A stretch of DNA of 64,000 nucleotides from Pectobacterium cacticida (GTDB lineage Bacteria; Pseudomonadota; Gammaproteobacteria; Enterobacterales; Enterobacteriaceae). The position numbers were made by a program, and so were the translations under genes. The notes beneath the pieces were generated by a model that was given only the letters and a program-made list of their open reading frames with translations, made no database searches and had not been told where the DNA came from. The stretch spans positions 434,001-498,000 of the forward strand of contig NZ_CP133656.1 in assembly GCF_036885195.1 (NCBI RefSeq). Direction: 5' to 3'. This document shows positions 47,468 to 56,110 of the stretch, in pieces (within the stretch, counting starts at the first letter, position 1; every line of letters begins with the position of its first letter).

Positions 47468-48250
47468 ATGTTTGATATTGGCGTTAACCTAACCAGTTCT
47501 CAGTTTGAAAAAGACAGAGAGCAGGTTGTCATTCGGGCTAAGCAAGCAGGCGTCAGTGGGATTTTGATTACTGGAACCAACACTCAGGAAAGCCAGCAGG
47601 CCATATTATTGGCACAAACTTATCCCAATTATTGTTGGTCAACGACGGGGGTTCATCCACATGATGCCAGCGAATGGAATGATACAGTCGCCGAACAAAT
47701 TCATCACATGGCAAGCGCCGACTGCGTGGTTGCCATCGGCGAATGCGGGCTGGATTTCAACCGTAACTTTTCGACGCCACAAGAACAGGAGCGGGCATTT
47801 AGTGCGCAATTAGCGATTGCGGCTGAACGATCTATGCCAGTTTTCCTTCACTGCCGTGATGCACATTCCCGCTTTATTTCCCTATTGAAACCATGGCTGA
47901 ACCAACTACCTGCCGCCGTGGTTCACTGCTTTACCGGCAATCGTTATGAATTAGATGAATGCTTAGCTGAGGGACTAATGGTGGGCATTACTGGCTGGGT
48001 TTGCGATGAGCGTCGCGGGCTGGCGCTACGTGCTTTGCTGCCGCATATTCCTGCCGATCGGCTGTTGGTGGAAACCGACGCACCCTATTTACTACCTAGA
48101 GATCTCTATCCTAAACCGGCCTCTCGCCGTAACGAACCTTGTTATCTGCCCCATATTATTCGTCAGATTGCGGCATGGCGTGGCGAAGATGCTGCCTGGC
48201 TGGGACAGATAACCGATGAAAATGCCCGTCGGGTTTTCCGACTGGCCTGA
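47468..48250 (+). CDS. tatD: TatD 3'-5' deoxyribonuclease/metal-dependent hydrolase
   Basis: 260 residues from ATG at 47468 (MFDIGVNLTSSQFEKDREQV), the E. coli length. An amidohydrolase-fold nuclease: GVHPHDASEW, GECGLDFNRNFS, LHCRDAH and the metal-binding ETDAPYLLPRD are all present. E. coli TatD is a Mg2+-dependent 3'-5' exonuclease, not needed for Tat export despite its name. Separated from tatC by a terminator; hemB starts 17 bp after its stop, so tatD-hemB form one unit. Confidence 0.95.
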   Translation: MFDIGVNLTSSQFEKDREQVVIRAKQAGVSGILITGTNTQESQQAILLAQTYPNYCWSTTGVHPHDASEWNDTVAEQIHHMASADCVVAIGECGLDFNRNFSTPQEQERAFSAQLAIAAERSMPVFLHCRDAHSRFISLLKPWLNQLPAAVVHCFTGNRYELDECLAEGLMVGITGWVCDERRGLALRALLPHIPADRLLVETDAPYLLPRDLYPKPASRRNEPCYLPHIIRQIAAWRGEDAAWLGQITDENARRVFRLA

Positions 48251-48267
48251 TTCAGGAGAATAATGAC

Positions 48268-49290
48268 ATGAGCACTGCTTTTCCCGGTACTTTTCCCGGC
48301 CGACGTATGCGTCGTATCCGCCGCCATGATTTCAGCCGTCGTCTTGTCGCCGAAAATCAATTGACGGTGAACGATCTGATCTATCCCGTGTTTGTCATGG
48401 AAGGGACAAATCATCGCCAGGAAGTGCCTTCGATGCCGGGAGTCTATCGGATGACTATCGATCTGCTCCAGAAAGAAGCAGAAGCGATTGCTAAACTCGG
48501 TATTCCGGTGCTGTCGCTGTTTCCGGTGATTGAAGCGGATAAGAAATCGCTTTATGCCGAAGAAGCCTATAATCCGGATGGCCTGGTTCCCCGTACTGTT
48601 CGTGCGCTTAAAGACGCGGTTCCAGAGTTAGGTTTGCTAACGGATGTCGCGCTCGATCCCTATACCACACATGGGCAGGACGGAATAATTGATGAAGATG
48701 GTTATGTTATTAATGACATAACTAAGGAGATTTTGGTGCGTCAGGCGTTGTCTCACGCGCAAGCTGGCGCAGAAATTATTGCCCCTAGCGACATGATGGA
48801 CGGCCGCATCGGTGCTATTCGTGACACCTTTGAAGCGCAGAATCTTTTCAATACACAGATTATGGCTTATTCCGCCAAGTATGCATCGTGCTATTACGGG
48901 CCTTTCCGTGATGCTGTCGGTTCGGCCAGCAACCTGAAAGGTGGAGATAAGAAAACCTACCAGATGGATCCAGCTAACAGCGATGAAGCTTTGCAGGAAA
49001 TCGCGCAGGATTTGCAGGAAGGCGCGGATATGGTGATGGTGAAACCGGGAATGCCTTACCTTGATGTGGTTCGTCGCGTCAAGGATACGTTCGGTGTGCC
49101 GACATTTGCTTATCAAGTTTCTGGCGAGTATGCGATGCACATGGCGGCGATTCAGAACGGTTGGCTACAGGAGCAACCGGCGGTGATGGAGTCTCTGCTA
49201 TGCTTTAAACGCGCGGGTGCCGATGGGGTGCTGACCTATTTTGCTAAACGTGTCGCACAGTGGCTTCACGACCAGCATATGCAACGCTAA
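48268..49290 (+). CDS. hemB: Delta-aminolevulinic acid dehydratase (porphobilinogen synthase), Pseudomonas-type
   Basis: 340 residues. It condenses two 5-aminolevulinates to porphobilinogen. Active-site lysines lie in AYSAKYASCYYGPF and MVKPGMPYLD. The region that binds catalytic zinc in E. coli HemB through three Cys is DVALDPYTTHGQDG here, with no cysteines, as in Pseudomonas. It is therefore expected to use Mg2+ instead of the catalytic Zn2+. Co-transcribed with tatD. The tatD-hemB-rfaH order is known to me from some other enterics (for example Yersinia), while E. coli hemB is elsewhere and of the zinc type. Confidence 0.95.
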   Translation: MSTAFPGTFPGRRMRRIRRHDFSRRLVAENQLTVNDLIYPVFVMEGTNHRQEVPSMPGVYRMTIDLLQKEAEAIAKLGIPVLSLFPVIEADKKSLYAEEAYNPDGLVPRTVRALKDAVPELGLLTDVALDPYTTHGQDGIIDEDGYVINDITKEILVRQALSHAQAGAEIIAPSDMMDGRIGAIRDTFEAQNLFNTQIMAYSAKYASCYYGPFRDAVGSASNLKGGDKKTYQMDPANSDEALQEIAQDLQEGADMVMVKPGMPYLDVVRRVKDTFGVPTFAYQVSGEYAMHMAAIQNGWLQEQPAVMESLLCFKRAGADGVLTYFAKRVAQWLHDQHMQR

Positions 49291-49325
49291 GTCTATTGGC
49301 ATCAGCGCGCTGAGTAAGAGGCAGG

Positions 49326-49814
49326 TTAGGCTTTGCGAAACTCGCGATTATCAAGGCTCTGCCTGACCTGTTTGTTCAACATATTTAGCAATAGCATCGA
49401 GCGGGTTTCACCGTCAGGTTCGGTATAGATGGCCTGGAGCCCCGAGAAAATACCATCGGTAATGACCACGCTATCGCCAGGCTGTGGTGTTAGTGGGTCA
49501 ACGATTACCTGCATGGGGCGGAGCGATAGCTCATCGATAACCTGCTGCGGGATGATCGCCGGCAGCGCGCCAAATCGCACAAAATTACTCACTCCGCGCG
49601 TCGCGCTGATCGTGGTGGTGTGGATGCGTTCGGGGTCAAATTCTACAAACAGGTAGTTTGGGAAAAGTGGCTCACACACTTTCGTTCGTTTACCACGCAC
49701 GATTTTATCCAGCGTGATCATCGGGCTCACGCAAGTGACATCCTGACGTTCCAGATGCTCTTTCGCGCGTAACAGTTGACCACGTTTACAATACAGTAAG
49801 TACCAAGCTTCCAT
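49326..49814 (-). CDS. rfaH: Transcription antiterminator RfaH
   Basis: 162 residues, the E. coli length. A NusG paralogue that loads on ops-paused RNA polymerase and promotes transcription and translation of long operons such as LPS core, capsule and haemolysin. N-terminal NGN domain (about 1-100, MEAWYLLYCKRGQLLRAKEHLERQ and FPNYLFVEFDPE); the C-terminal domain (about 112-162, VVITDGIFSGLQAIYTEPDGET) can refold between hairpin and barrel. Convergent with hemB; 200 bp of AT-rich promoter DNA precede ubiD. Confidence 0.95.
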   Translation of the reverse strand: MEAWYLLYCKRGQLLRAKEHLERQDVTCVSPMITLDKIVRGKRTKVCEPLFPNYLFVEFDPERIHTTTISATRGVSNFVRFGALPAIIPQQVIDELSLRPMQVIVDPLTPQPGDSVVITDGIFSGLQAIYTEPDGETRSMLLLNMLNKQVRQSLDNREFRKA

Positions 49815-50013
49815 AATTTTGCAGACTTATGATTCCGATGGGCAAGCATAGCAAAAGTGAGCGCGGATAAAACATTTTCGGCAGATATTTTTGTTACCAC
49901 ATTCTGGCTCTCGATGGCTTGATAGTGATTAGGTTCTTGCCTCAACGCGATGAGTGGGAAGCGACAGGCTAGTGAAGAGCCTTTATAATAGCCAAAATGA
50001 GAGACAGCCAACG

Positions 50014-51504
50014 ATGGATAGCATGAAATACCGTGACTTACGCGAGTTCCTCTCGCTACTGGAAGAGAGGGGGGAATTGAAACGCATTACTCAGCCTATC
50101 GATCCTTACCTTGAAATGACTGAGATTGCTGACCGAACGCTACGTGCGGGAGGGCCTGCGCTTCTGTTTGAAAACCCTAAAGGCTATGACATGCCAGTGC
50201 TATGCAATTTATTTGGTACGCCAAAACGAGTTGCATTGGGTATGGGGCAAGAAGAGGTCAGTGCATTGCGTGAGGTAGGTAAACTGTTGGCGTTTTTGAA
50301 GGAGCCTGAACCGCCGAAAGGGTTTCGTGATTTGGTAGATAAAATGCCCAAATTTCGTCAGGTATTGAATATGCCGACGAAAAGGTTGTCTTCGGCGCTA
50401 TGTCAGGAGCAGATTTGGCAAGGTGAGGATGTCGACCTGCGCCGAATCCCGGTGATGCAGTGCTGGCCGGAGGATGCTGCGCCGCTCATTACCTGGGGGC
50501 TGACTGTGACGCGCGGGCCGCATAAAGAGCGGCAAAATCTGGGGATCTACCGGCAGCAAGTCTTGGGTAAAAATAAACTGATCATGCGCTGGTTATCTCA
50601 TCGCGGCGGCGCCCTGGATTTTCAAGAATGGTGTCACGAACATCCGGGACAGCGTTTTCCGGTGGCGGTTGCACTGGGTGCCGATCCAGCTACGATCCTT
50701 GGTGCGGTGACGCCCGTACCGGACACATTGTCGGAATATGCCTTTGCGGGTTTGCTGCGTGGGCATAAGACTGAAGTGGTGAAGTGTCTATCGAATGAGC
50801 TGGAAGTGCCCGCCAGTGCAGAAATAGTTCTGGAAGGTTATATCGAGCCTGGAGAAGTGGCGGTTGAAGGGCCTTATGGCGACCATACTGGTTATTATAA
50901 TGAAGTCGATACTTTCCCTGTTTTTACCGTTACGCATATTACGCAGCGGCAAGATGCCATTTATCATTCTACCTACACAGGGCGGCCACCAGATGAACCT
51001 GCCGTCCTGGGTGTGGCGCTGAACGAAGTTTTTGTACCCATCCTGCAAAAACAGTTCCCTGAGATTGTCGATTTTTATTTGCCGCCAGAGGGTTGTTCTT
51101 ATCGTCTGGCGGTCGTTACCATGAAGAAACAGTATGCAGGCCACGCCAAGCGCGTCATGATGGGGGTTTGGTCCTTTTTACGTCAGTTCATGTATACGAA
51201 GTTTGTTATTGTCTGCGATGATGATGTCAATGCACGCGACTGGAAAGATGTAATATGGGCGATTACCACGCGCATGGATCCGGCTCGCGATACGGTTCTC
51301 GTGGAAAATACGCCGATAGATTATCTTGATTTCGCCTCGCCGGTTTCTGGGCTGGGTTCTAAAATGGGTCTGGACGCCACCAATAAATGGCCAGGTGAGA
51401 CGCAGCGCGAGTGGGGGCATCCTATCAAGAAAGATCCGCGGATTTGTGCCCGTGTTGATGAAATATGGGATGAACTGGCCATTTTTAGTGACAGAGAGCC
51501 TTGA
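50014..51504 (+). CDS. ubiD: 3-octaprenyl-4-hydroxybenzoate carboxy-lyase UbiD
   Basis: 496 residues (E. coli 497) from ATG at 50014 (MDSMKYRDLREFLSLLEE). It decarboxylates 4-hydroxy-3-polyprenylbenzoate using prenylated FMN from UbiX. Conserved patches include NLGIYRQQVLGKNKLIMRWL, the active-site E-x-P pattern around PYGDHTGYYNE and the Mn2+/prFMN contacts of GAVTPVPDTLSEYAFAGLLRG. Followed after 60 bp by fre, as in E. coli. Confidence 0.96.
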   Translation: MDSMKYRDLREFLSLLEERGELKRITQPIDPYLEMTEIADRTLRAGGPALLFENPKGYDMPVLCNLFGTPKRVALGMGQEEVSALREVGKLLAFLKEPEPPKGFRDLVDKMPKFRQVLNMPTKRLSSALCQEQIWQGEDVDLRRIPVMQCWPEDAAPLITWGLTVTRGPHKERQNLGIYRQQVLGKNKLIMRWLSHRGGALDFQEWCHEHPGQRFPVAVALGADPATILGAVTPVPDTLSEYAFAGLLRGHKTEVVKCLSNELEVPASAEIVLEGYIEPGEVAVEGPYGDHTGYYNEVDTFPVFTVTHITQRQDAIYHSTYTGRPPDEPAVLGVALNEVFVPILQKQFPEIVDFYLPPEGCSYRLAVVTMKKQYAGHAKRVMMGVWSFLRQFMYTKFVIVCDDDVNARDWKDVIWAITTRMDPARDTVLVENTPIDYLDFASPVSGLGSKMGLDATNKWPGETQREWGHPIKKDPRICARVDEIWDELAIFSDREP

Positions 51505-51564
51505 CGTTAACGACTGTTGACCTGTTCTCAGTTTCGCTTTTATGACCCTATATAGAGGGAACGC

Positions 51565-52266
51565 ATGACAACATTGAGCTGTAAAGTGACTTCTGTCGAA
51601 GCCATAACCGACACGGTCTATCGCGTTCGTTTGTTACCTGAAGCGCCGTTTTCTTTTCGGGCTGGTCAGTATTTGATGGTGGTGATGGGAGAGCGAGATA
51701 AACGACCTTTCTCACTGGCATCGACCCCAATGGATAAAAATTTCATTGAATTGCACATTGGTGCGTCCGAACTAAATCTTTACGCCATGGCGGTGATGGA
51801 GCGTATCCATAAGGAAAAAAACCTCACGGTCGATATTCCGCATGGTGAAGCCTGGCTGCGGGAAGAGAGTAAGCGGCCACTGCTATTAATTGCAGGGGGT
51901 ACCGGATTTTCCTACGTGCGTTCTATCCTGCTGACAGCGCTGGCGCAGCAACCCGACCGCAATATCTCGATTTACTGGGGCGGGCGTGAGCTCCAGCATC
52001 TGTATGATTTAACGGAGCTTGAGCGTTTTTCAGCTAAATACCCTACTCTGCGTGTGGTGCCGGTAGTCGAACAGCCGGAAGAGGGCTGGGGGGGGAGAAC
52101 CGGCACTGTTCTGAGCGCGGTATTACAGGATTACGGTTCTCTGGCGGAACAGGATATTTATATCGCTGGACGTTTTGAGATGGCGAAAATTGCGCGCGAA
52201 CGTTTTTGTAACGAGCGCGGTGCGCTTGCTGCTCATATGTTCAGTGATGCATTTTCGTTTATTTAA
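51565..52266 (+). CDS. fre: NAD(P)H-flavin reductase
   Basis: 233 residues, the E. coli length. It reduces free flavins with NAD(P)H. FAD/flavin-binding RPFSLASTP and GAGQ-like FRAGQYLMVVMG, the NAD-binding GGTGFSYVRSILL and IYWGGREL are visible; the end MFSDAFSFI is typical. Downstream is a terminator, then the fadBA scar. Expected partners are diverse flavin-dependent reductions, including ferric iron and ribonucleotide reductase activation. Confidence 0.96.
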   Translation: MTTLSCKVTSVEAITDTVYRVRLLPEAPFSFRAGQYLMVVMGERDKRPFSLASTPMDKNFIELHIGASELNLYAMAVMERIHKEKNLTVDIPHGEAWLREESKRPLLLIAGGTGFSYVRSILLTALAQQPDRNISIYWGGRELQHLYDLTELERFSAKYPTLRVVPVVEQPEEGWGGRTGTVLSAVLQDYGSLAEQDIYIAGRFEMAKIARERFCNERGALAAHMFSDAFSFI

Positions 52267-52296
52267 AGCGGTCGCGGATAACCCGATATCTATAAC

Positions 52297-52324
52297 AAAA
52301 AATCCCATTACGATGGGATTTTTG
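52297..52324 (+). terminator. Terminator after fre
   Basis: AAAAATCCCAT and ATGGGATTTTT form an 11-bp stem around TACG; the A and T tracts make it work in both directions, which fits its former place between convergent fre and fadA. Confidence 0.88.
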
Positions 52325-52367
52325 CGCCTACTGGCAGGCATGCCGCATGTATTTACGTTCAGGTTCG

Positions 52368-52448
52368 TTAAAATACGGTTGCAGTACCCTCCCCAAAGCC
52401 GATGCGCATCGCTGCTACGCCAAACTCTGCGTCACGACTTTTCAGCAA
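52368..52448 (-). pseudogene. fadA: C-terminal relic of fadA (3-ketoacyl-CoA thiolase)
   Basis: On the minus strand the frame reads LLKSRDAEFGVAAMRIGFG then EGTATVF-stop. The pattern FG-x-A-x-M-x-IG-x-G-x-G-x-ATVF matches the FadA C-terminus, which in E. coli reads [21 protein letters not shown]. The catalytic Cys before IG is replaced by Arg and the last three residues are gone, so no function remains. Position and strand fit E. coli, where fadA converges on fre and fadB lies between fadA and pepQ. The rest of fadBA, over 3 kb, is missing. Confidence 0.8.
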
Positions 52449-52479
52449 TACCGCTCCAAGCCAATTAAGATTGGGGGGC

Positions 52480-52494
52480 TCATTGATAGATCAT
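52480..52494 (-). pseudogene. fadB: Possible start of deleted fadB
   Basis: ATG-ATC-TAT-CAA-TGA (M-I-Y-Q-stop) on the minus strand lies 158 bp from the pepQ start, about where fadB begins in E. coli, whose protein starts M-L-Y-K. Only four codons remain before the deletion junction, so the match alone is weak. The adjacent fadA tail and FadR-like site give it weight. Confidence 0.4.
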
Positions 52495-52517
52495 GTTTAT
52501 TCCGTTGCCGATGTGTT

Positions 52518-52534
52518 ATCCAGTATGACGAGAT
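52518..52534. promoter_or_regulatory. Decayed FadR operator of the lost fadBA operon
   Basis: ATCCAGTATGACGAGAT agrees at 13 of 17 positions with the E. coli fadB FadR site as I remember it (ATCTGGTACGACCAGAT). It lies 24 bp upstream of the possible fadB start, on the correct side. With no fadBA left it is either a relic or has been kept for pepQ. Confidence 0.45.
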
Positions 52535-52652
52535 GAGAGTTGTGGGTTTGATGTGAATTTTTCGTAGAATCGATCACAAGGCACCGGGCACTATCCTTGG
52601 GGGATGCCTGTGTTAAAATGGAGAGATTGTGTCGTGACGTACAAGGATTCTC

Positions 52653-53984
52653 ATGGAAAAGCTGGCTTCTTTATATCATCACCATCTGGCGACGCTGCAA
52701 GCGCGTGCCCAGACGGTTTTAGCGCGCCATCAGCTTGACGCATTACTGATTCATTCTGGTGAGCTGTTGACCGTTTTTCTGGACGATCACGACTATCCTT
52801 TCAAGGTCAACCCGCAGTTTAAAGCCTGGGTGCCCGTCACGCAGGTGCCGAATTGCTGGCTATGGATTGATGGCGTTAATCCCCCGAAGTTGTGGTTCTA
52901 CTCACCCGTGGATTACTGGCATAACGTCGCACCGGTTCCTGAGAGTTTCTGGACTAAAGAAATTGATATTATCGTGCTGCGGAATGCCGATGATATCGAG
53001 CAACTACTCCCATCGCAGCGTGAGCGGGTTGCCTACATCGGCTACGCACCGCAGCGTGCACAGGGGTTAGGGATTCGTGCAGATAATATCAATCCCCAGG
53101 GCGTGCTGGATTATCTGCACTACCATCGCGCTTATAAAACCGATTATGAACTAGCTTGCATGCGTGAAGCACAGAAGACGGCGATTATCGGCCATCGGGC
53201 GGCGCGTGACGCGTTTCTGTCCGGCATGAGCGAATTCGATATCAACTTGGCCTATCTAACAGCTACGGGACACCGTGATATCGATGTCCCTTACGACAAT
53301 ATTATTGCGCTTAATGAACATGCAGCGGTACTGCATTACACCCAACTCGATCATCAGGCTCCTTCGGACGTTCGCAGTTTTCTGATTGATGCAGGGGCTG
53401 AATATAACGGATATGCCGCCGATCTGACGCGGACTTATGCCGCACAGAGCGACGTGCCTTTTGCCCAACTGATTAAAGATCTCAATCAGGAAATGCTCGC
53501 ATTGATTGATACCGTTCAGGTTGGCGTGCGTTATACCGATTACCATATCCAGATGCATCAGCGGATTGCGAAACTGTTGAAATCACATCAGCTGGTGCGA
53601 GACATCAGCGAAGAGGCGATGGTGGAACAGGGGCTCACGTCGCCTTTCCTGCCGCACGGTCTTGGCCATCCGCTGGGGTTGCAGGTGCATGATGTCGCTG
53701 GATTTATGCAGGACGATCGCGGAACGCATTTGGCCGCGCCGTCCCAATATCCTTACCTGCGTTGTACCCGTGTACTTGAACCCGGTATGGTCATGACGAT
53801 CGAACCGGGCATCTATTTCATCGAATCTTTACTCGCTCCGTGGCGCGAGAGTAAATGGAGTCAGCACTTTGACTGGCAAAAAATCGATGCGCTGAAACCG
53901 TTTGGCGGTATCCGTATTGAGGATAATATTGTCATTCATGACGGGCGTGTGGAGAACATGACGCGCGACCTGAATCTGGCCTGA
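52653..53984 (+). CDS. pepQ: Xaa-Pro dipeptidase
   Basis: 443 residues, the E. coli length. It hydrolyses dipeptides with C-terminal proline; homologues also hydrolyse organophosphate triesters. The pita-bread metallopeptidase domain carries metal ligands Asp in LIDAGAEYNGYAADLTRTY, His in LPHGLGHPLGLQVHD and Glu in TIEPGIYF and GIRIEDNIVIHDG. Promoter DNA lies in 52535-52652; a TTGTGTTAAAATG-like -10 is near 52615. Its last base is shared with the yigZ start. Confidence 0.96.
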   Translation: MEKLASLYHHHLATLQARAQTVLARHQLDALLIHSGELLTVFLDDHDYPFKVNPQFKAWVPVTQVPNCWLWIDGVNPPKLWFYSPVDYWHNVAPVPESFWTKEIDIIVLRNADDIEQLLPSQRERVAYIGYAPQRAQGLGIRADNINPQGVLDYLHYHRAYKTDYELACMREAQKTAIIGHRAARDAFLSGMSEFDINLAYLTATGHRDIDVPYDNIIALNEHAAVLHYTQLDHQAPSDVRSFLIDAGAEYNGYAADLTRTYAAQSDVPFAQLIKDLNQEMLALIDTVQVGVRYTDYHIQMHQRIAKLLKSHQLVRDISEEAMVEQGLTSPFLPHGLGHPLGLQVHDVAGFMQDDRGTHLAAPSQYPYLRCTRVLEPGMVMTIEPGIYFIESLLAPWRESKWSQHFDWQKIDALKPFGGIRIEDNIVIHDGRVENMTRDLNLA

Positions 53985-54595
53985 TGCAAGCGTATCCAAT
54001 CCCTGCTGCGCCAGTGAGTTTCAGCGAGGAAATCAAGAAAAGCCGTTTTACGACGTTCCTGGCGGCAACGCCAGGAATCGACGCGGCAAAAGCCTTTATC
54101 CAGCACGTCAGGGAAGAACACGCCTCGGCGGGTCACCACTGCTGGGCGTTTGTTGCGGGCGCGCCTGATGATTCGCAACAACTGGGTTTTTCTGACGATG
54201 GTGAGCCTTCCGGCACGGCGGGTAAGCCGATACTGTCGCAACTGATGGGAAGTGGCATCGGTGAAATTACGGCTGTGGTGGTGCGTTACTATGGTGGAAT
54301 CCCGTTGGGCACCGGTGGGTTGGTGAAGGCCTATGGCGGTGGCGTTCAGCAAGCGCTGAAGCTGATATCGCTGCAAGAGAAAGTGTTGCAAAAAGAGTAT
54401 GGCTTACAATGTGACTATGCACTGCTGCCTCAGGTGGAATCCCTGATCTTCCAGCTTGGCGGAAAGGTTTTGCATAGTGAGTATGGTGTAGATGTCATAT
54501 TGCGGTTCTCTATCCCCGTTAGGGGAACTGAGGAAGCGGCAATGAAATTGCGTGATTTAAGCCGTGGTGCGTTGCATTTGTTGCCGATTCCATAA
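53984..54595 (+). CDS. yigZ: IMPACT family protein YigZ
   Basis: 203 residues (E. coli 204). The N-terminal UPF0029/Impact domain contains KKSRFTTFLAATPGIDAAKAFIQ, HHCWAFVAG, DDGEPSGTAGKPIL and VVRYYGGIPLGTGGLVKAYGGG, the family signature; the C-terminal DUF1949 domain has a ferredoxin-like fold. Related eukaryotic IMPACT proteins affect translation control; the bacterial role is unknown. ATG overlaps the pepQ stop. trkH follows after 42 bp, as in E. coli. Confidence 0.94.
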   Translation: MQAYPIPAAPVSFSEEIKKSRFTTFLAATPGIDAAKAFIQHVREEHASAGHHCWAFVAGAPDDSQQLGFSDDGEPSGTAGKPILSQLMGSGIGEITAVVVRYYGGIPLGTGGLVKAYGGGVQQALKLISLQEKVLQKEYGLQCDYALLPQVESLIFQLGGKVLHSEYGVDVILRFSIPVRGTEEAAMKLRDLSRGALHLLPIP

Positions 54596-54637
54596 TAATC
54601 CCAGCGCTTTTTATGAATCATTAAGGAATTCCTCGCG

Positions 54638-56089
54638 ATGCACTTGCGCGCCATAACTCGTATTGTCGGCCAGTTGGTTATCCTGTTCTCTGGGACGATG
54701 GTGATTCCCGGACTGGTGGCATTAATTTACCGCGATGGCGCAGGCCGGGCGTTTACGCAGACCTTTATTGTCGCGCTGGCGATTGGCATCATGCTGTGGC
54801 TTCCAAACCGCAAACAGAAGCATGAACTGAAGTCTCGTGAAGGATTCCTCATTGTTGTTCTCTTCTGGACGGTGCTGGGAAGCGTTGGTGCGCTGCCTTT
54901 CCTGTTTGCTGAACACCCTAATCTGGGCGTGACAGACGCTTTCTTCGAGTCGTTTTCTGGGTTAACGACAACGGGGGCAACCACGTTGGTCGGGCTGGAT
55001 TCACTGCCTAAAGCTATCCTGTTTTATCGACAGATGCTGCAATGGTTCGGTGGGATGGGAATCATCGTACTTGCCGTTGCCATCCTGCCAATCCTTGGTG
55101 TTGGTGGGATGCAGCTTTATCGTGCGGAGATGCCGGGGCCATTGAAGGAAAACAAAATGCGCCCGCGTATTGCCGATACGGCAAAAACGCTGTGGCTGAT
55201 TTATCTCTTACTCACTATCGCTTGCGCTGTCTCGCTTTGGCTGGCTGGGATGCCGGTATTTGACGCAATTGGGCACAGTTTCTCTACGGTGTCTGTCGGC
55301 GGATTTTCCACTCACGATGCCAGCATCGGTTACTTCAACAGCCCAACGATCAATACTATCATCGCGATATTCCTACTGATTTCCGGCTGTAATTTTGGTT
55401 TGCACTTTGCTCTGCTGAGCGGTCGTAGTCTGAAGGTATACTGGCGTGACCCAGAATTCCGCATGTTCATTTTTGTTCAGTTGTCGCTGGTGGCCGTATG
55501 TACGATTGTCCTGTGGTTCCACCACGTTTATGACAGCGGTATGCAGACAATCAATCAGGCATTTTTCCAGGTCGTTTCCATGGCGACAACCGCTGGTTTT
55601 ACGACGGATAGTATTGCATCGTGGCCGCTTTTTTTACCTATTCTGCTTCTGTGCTCTGCGTTTATTGGCGGATGTGCGGGCTCAACCGGGGGCGGTCTGA
55701 AAGTGATCCGTATCCTGCTGCTTTTCCTGCAAGGATCGCGTGAACTGAAGCGTTTAGTGCACCCGAATGCAGTTTATACGATTAAGCTCGGTCATCGAGC
55801 GTTGCCAGAACGTATACTTGAAGCCGTGTGGGGATTCTTTTCCGCCTATGCGCTGGTTTTTATTGTCAGTATGCTGGCCGTCATTGCGACAGGCGTTGAT
55901 GATTTCTCCGCATTTGCCGCGGTCGCTGCCACATTGAATAATCTGGGGCCTGGCCTAGGTGTTGTCGCTGAGAATTTTACGTCAATGAATGATACAGCGA
56001 AATGGATTCTGATACTGACAATGTTGTTTGGTCGTTTGGAAGTTTTCACGCTTTTAGTACTGTTTACGCCAACTTTCTGGCGGGAATAG
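54638..56089 (+). CDS. trkH: Trk potassium uptake channel subunit TrkH
   Basis: 483 residues, the E. coli length. Four membrane-pore-membrane repeats; selectivity filters include the conserved Gly in SGLTTTGATTL, TVSVGGFSTHD, MATTAGFTTDS and NNLGPGLGVVAENF, and the loop ending FIGGCAGSTGGGLKVIRI. It moves K+ inward with the cytoplasmic regulator TrkA, encoded elsewhere. It shares a transcript with hemG, which starts 21 bp after its stop, the E. coli order. Confidence 0.96.
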   Translation: MHLRAITRIVGQLVILFSGTMVIPGLVALIYRDGAGRAFTQTFIVALAIGIMLWLPNRKQKHELKSREGFLIVVLFWTVLGSVGALPFLFAEHPNLGVTDAFFESFSGLTTTGATTLVGLDSLPKAILFYRQMLQWFGGMGIIVLAVAILPILGVGGMQLYRAEMPGPLKENKMRPRIADTAKTLWLIYLLLTIACAVSLWLAGMPVFDAIGHSFSTVSVGGFSTHDASIGYFNSPTINTIIAIFLLISGCNFGLHFALLSGRSLKVYWRDPEFRMFIFVQLSLVAVCTIVLWFHHVYDSGMQTINQAFFQVVSMATTAGFTTDSIASWPLFLPILLLCSAFIGGCAGSTGGGLKVIRILLLFLQGSRELKRLVHPNAVYTIKLGHRALPERILEAVWGFFSAYALVFIVSMLAVIATGVDDFSAFAAVAATLNNLGPGLGVVAENFTSMNDTAKWILILTMLFGRLEVFTLLVLFTPTFWRE

Positions 56090-56110
56090 TTCTCACAAGG
56101 ATAAAGAACC

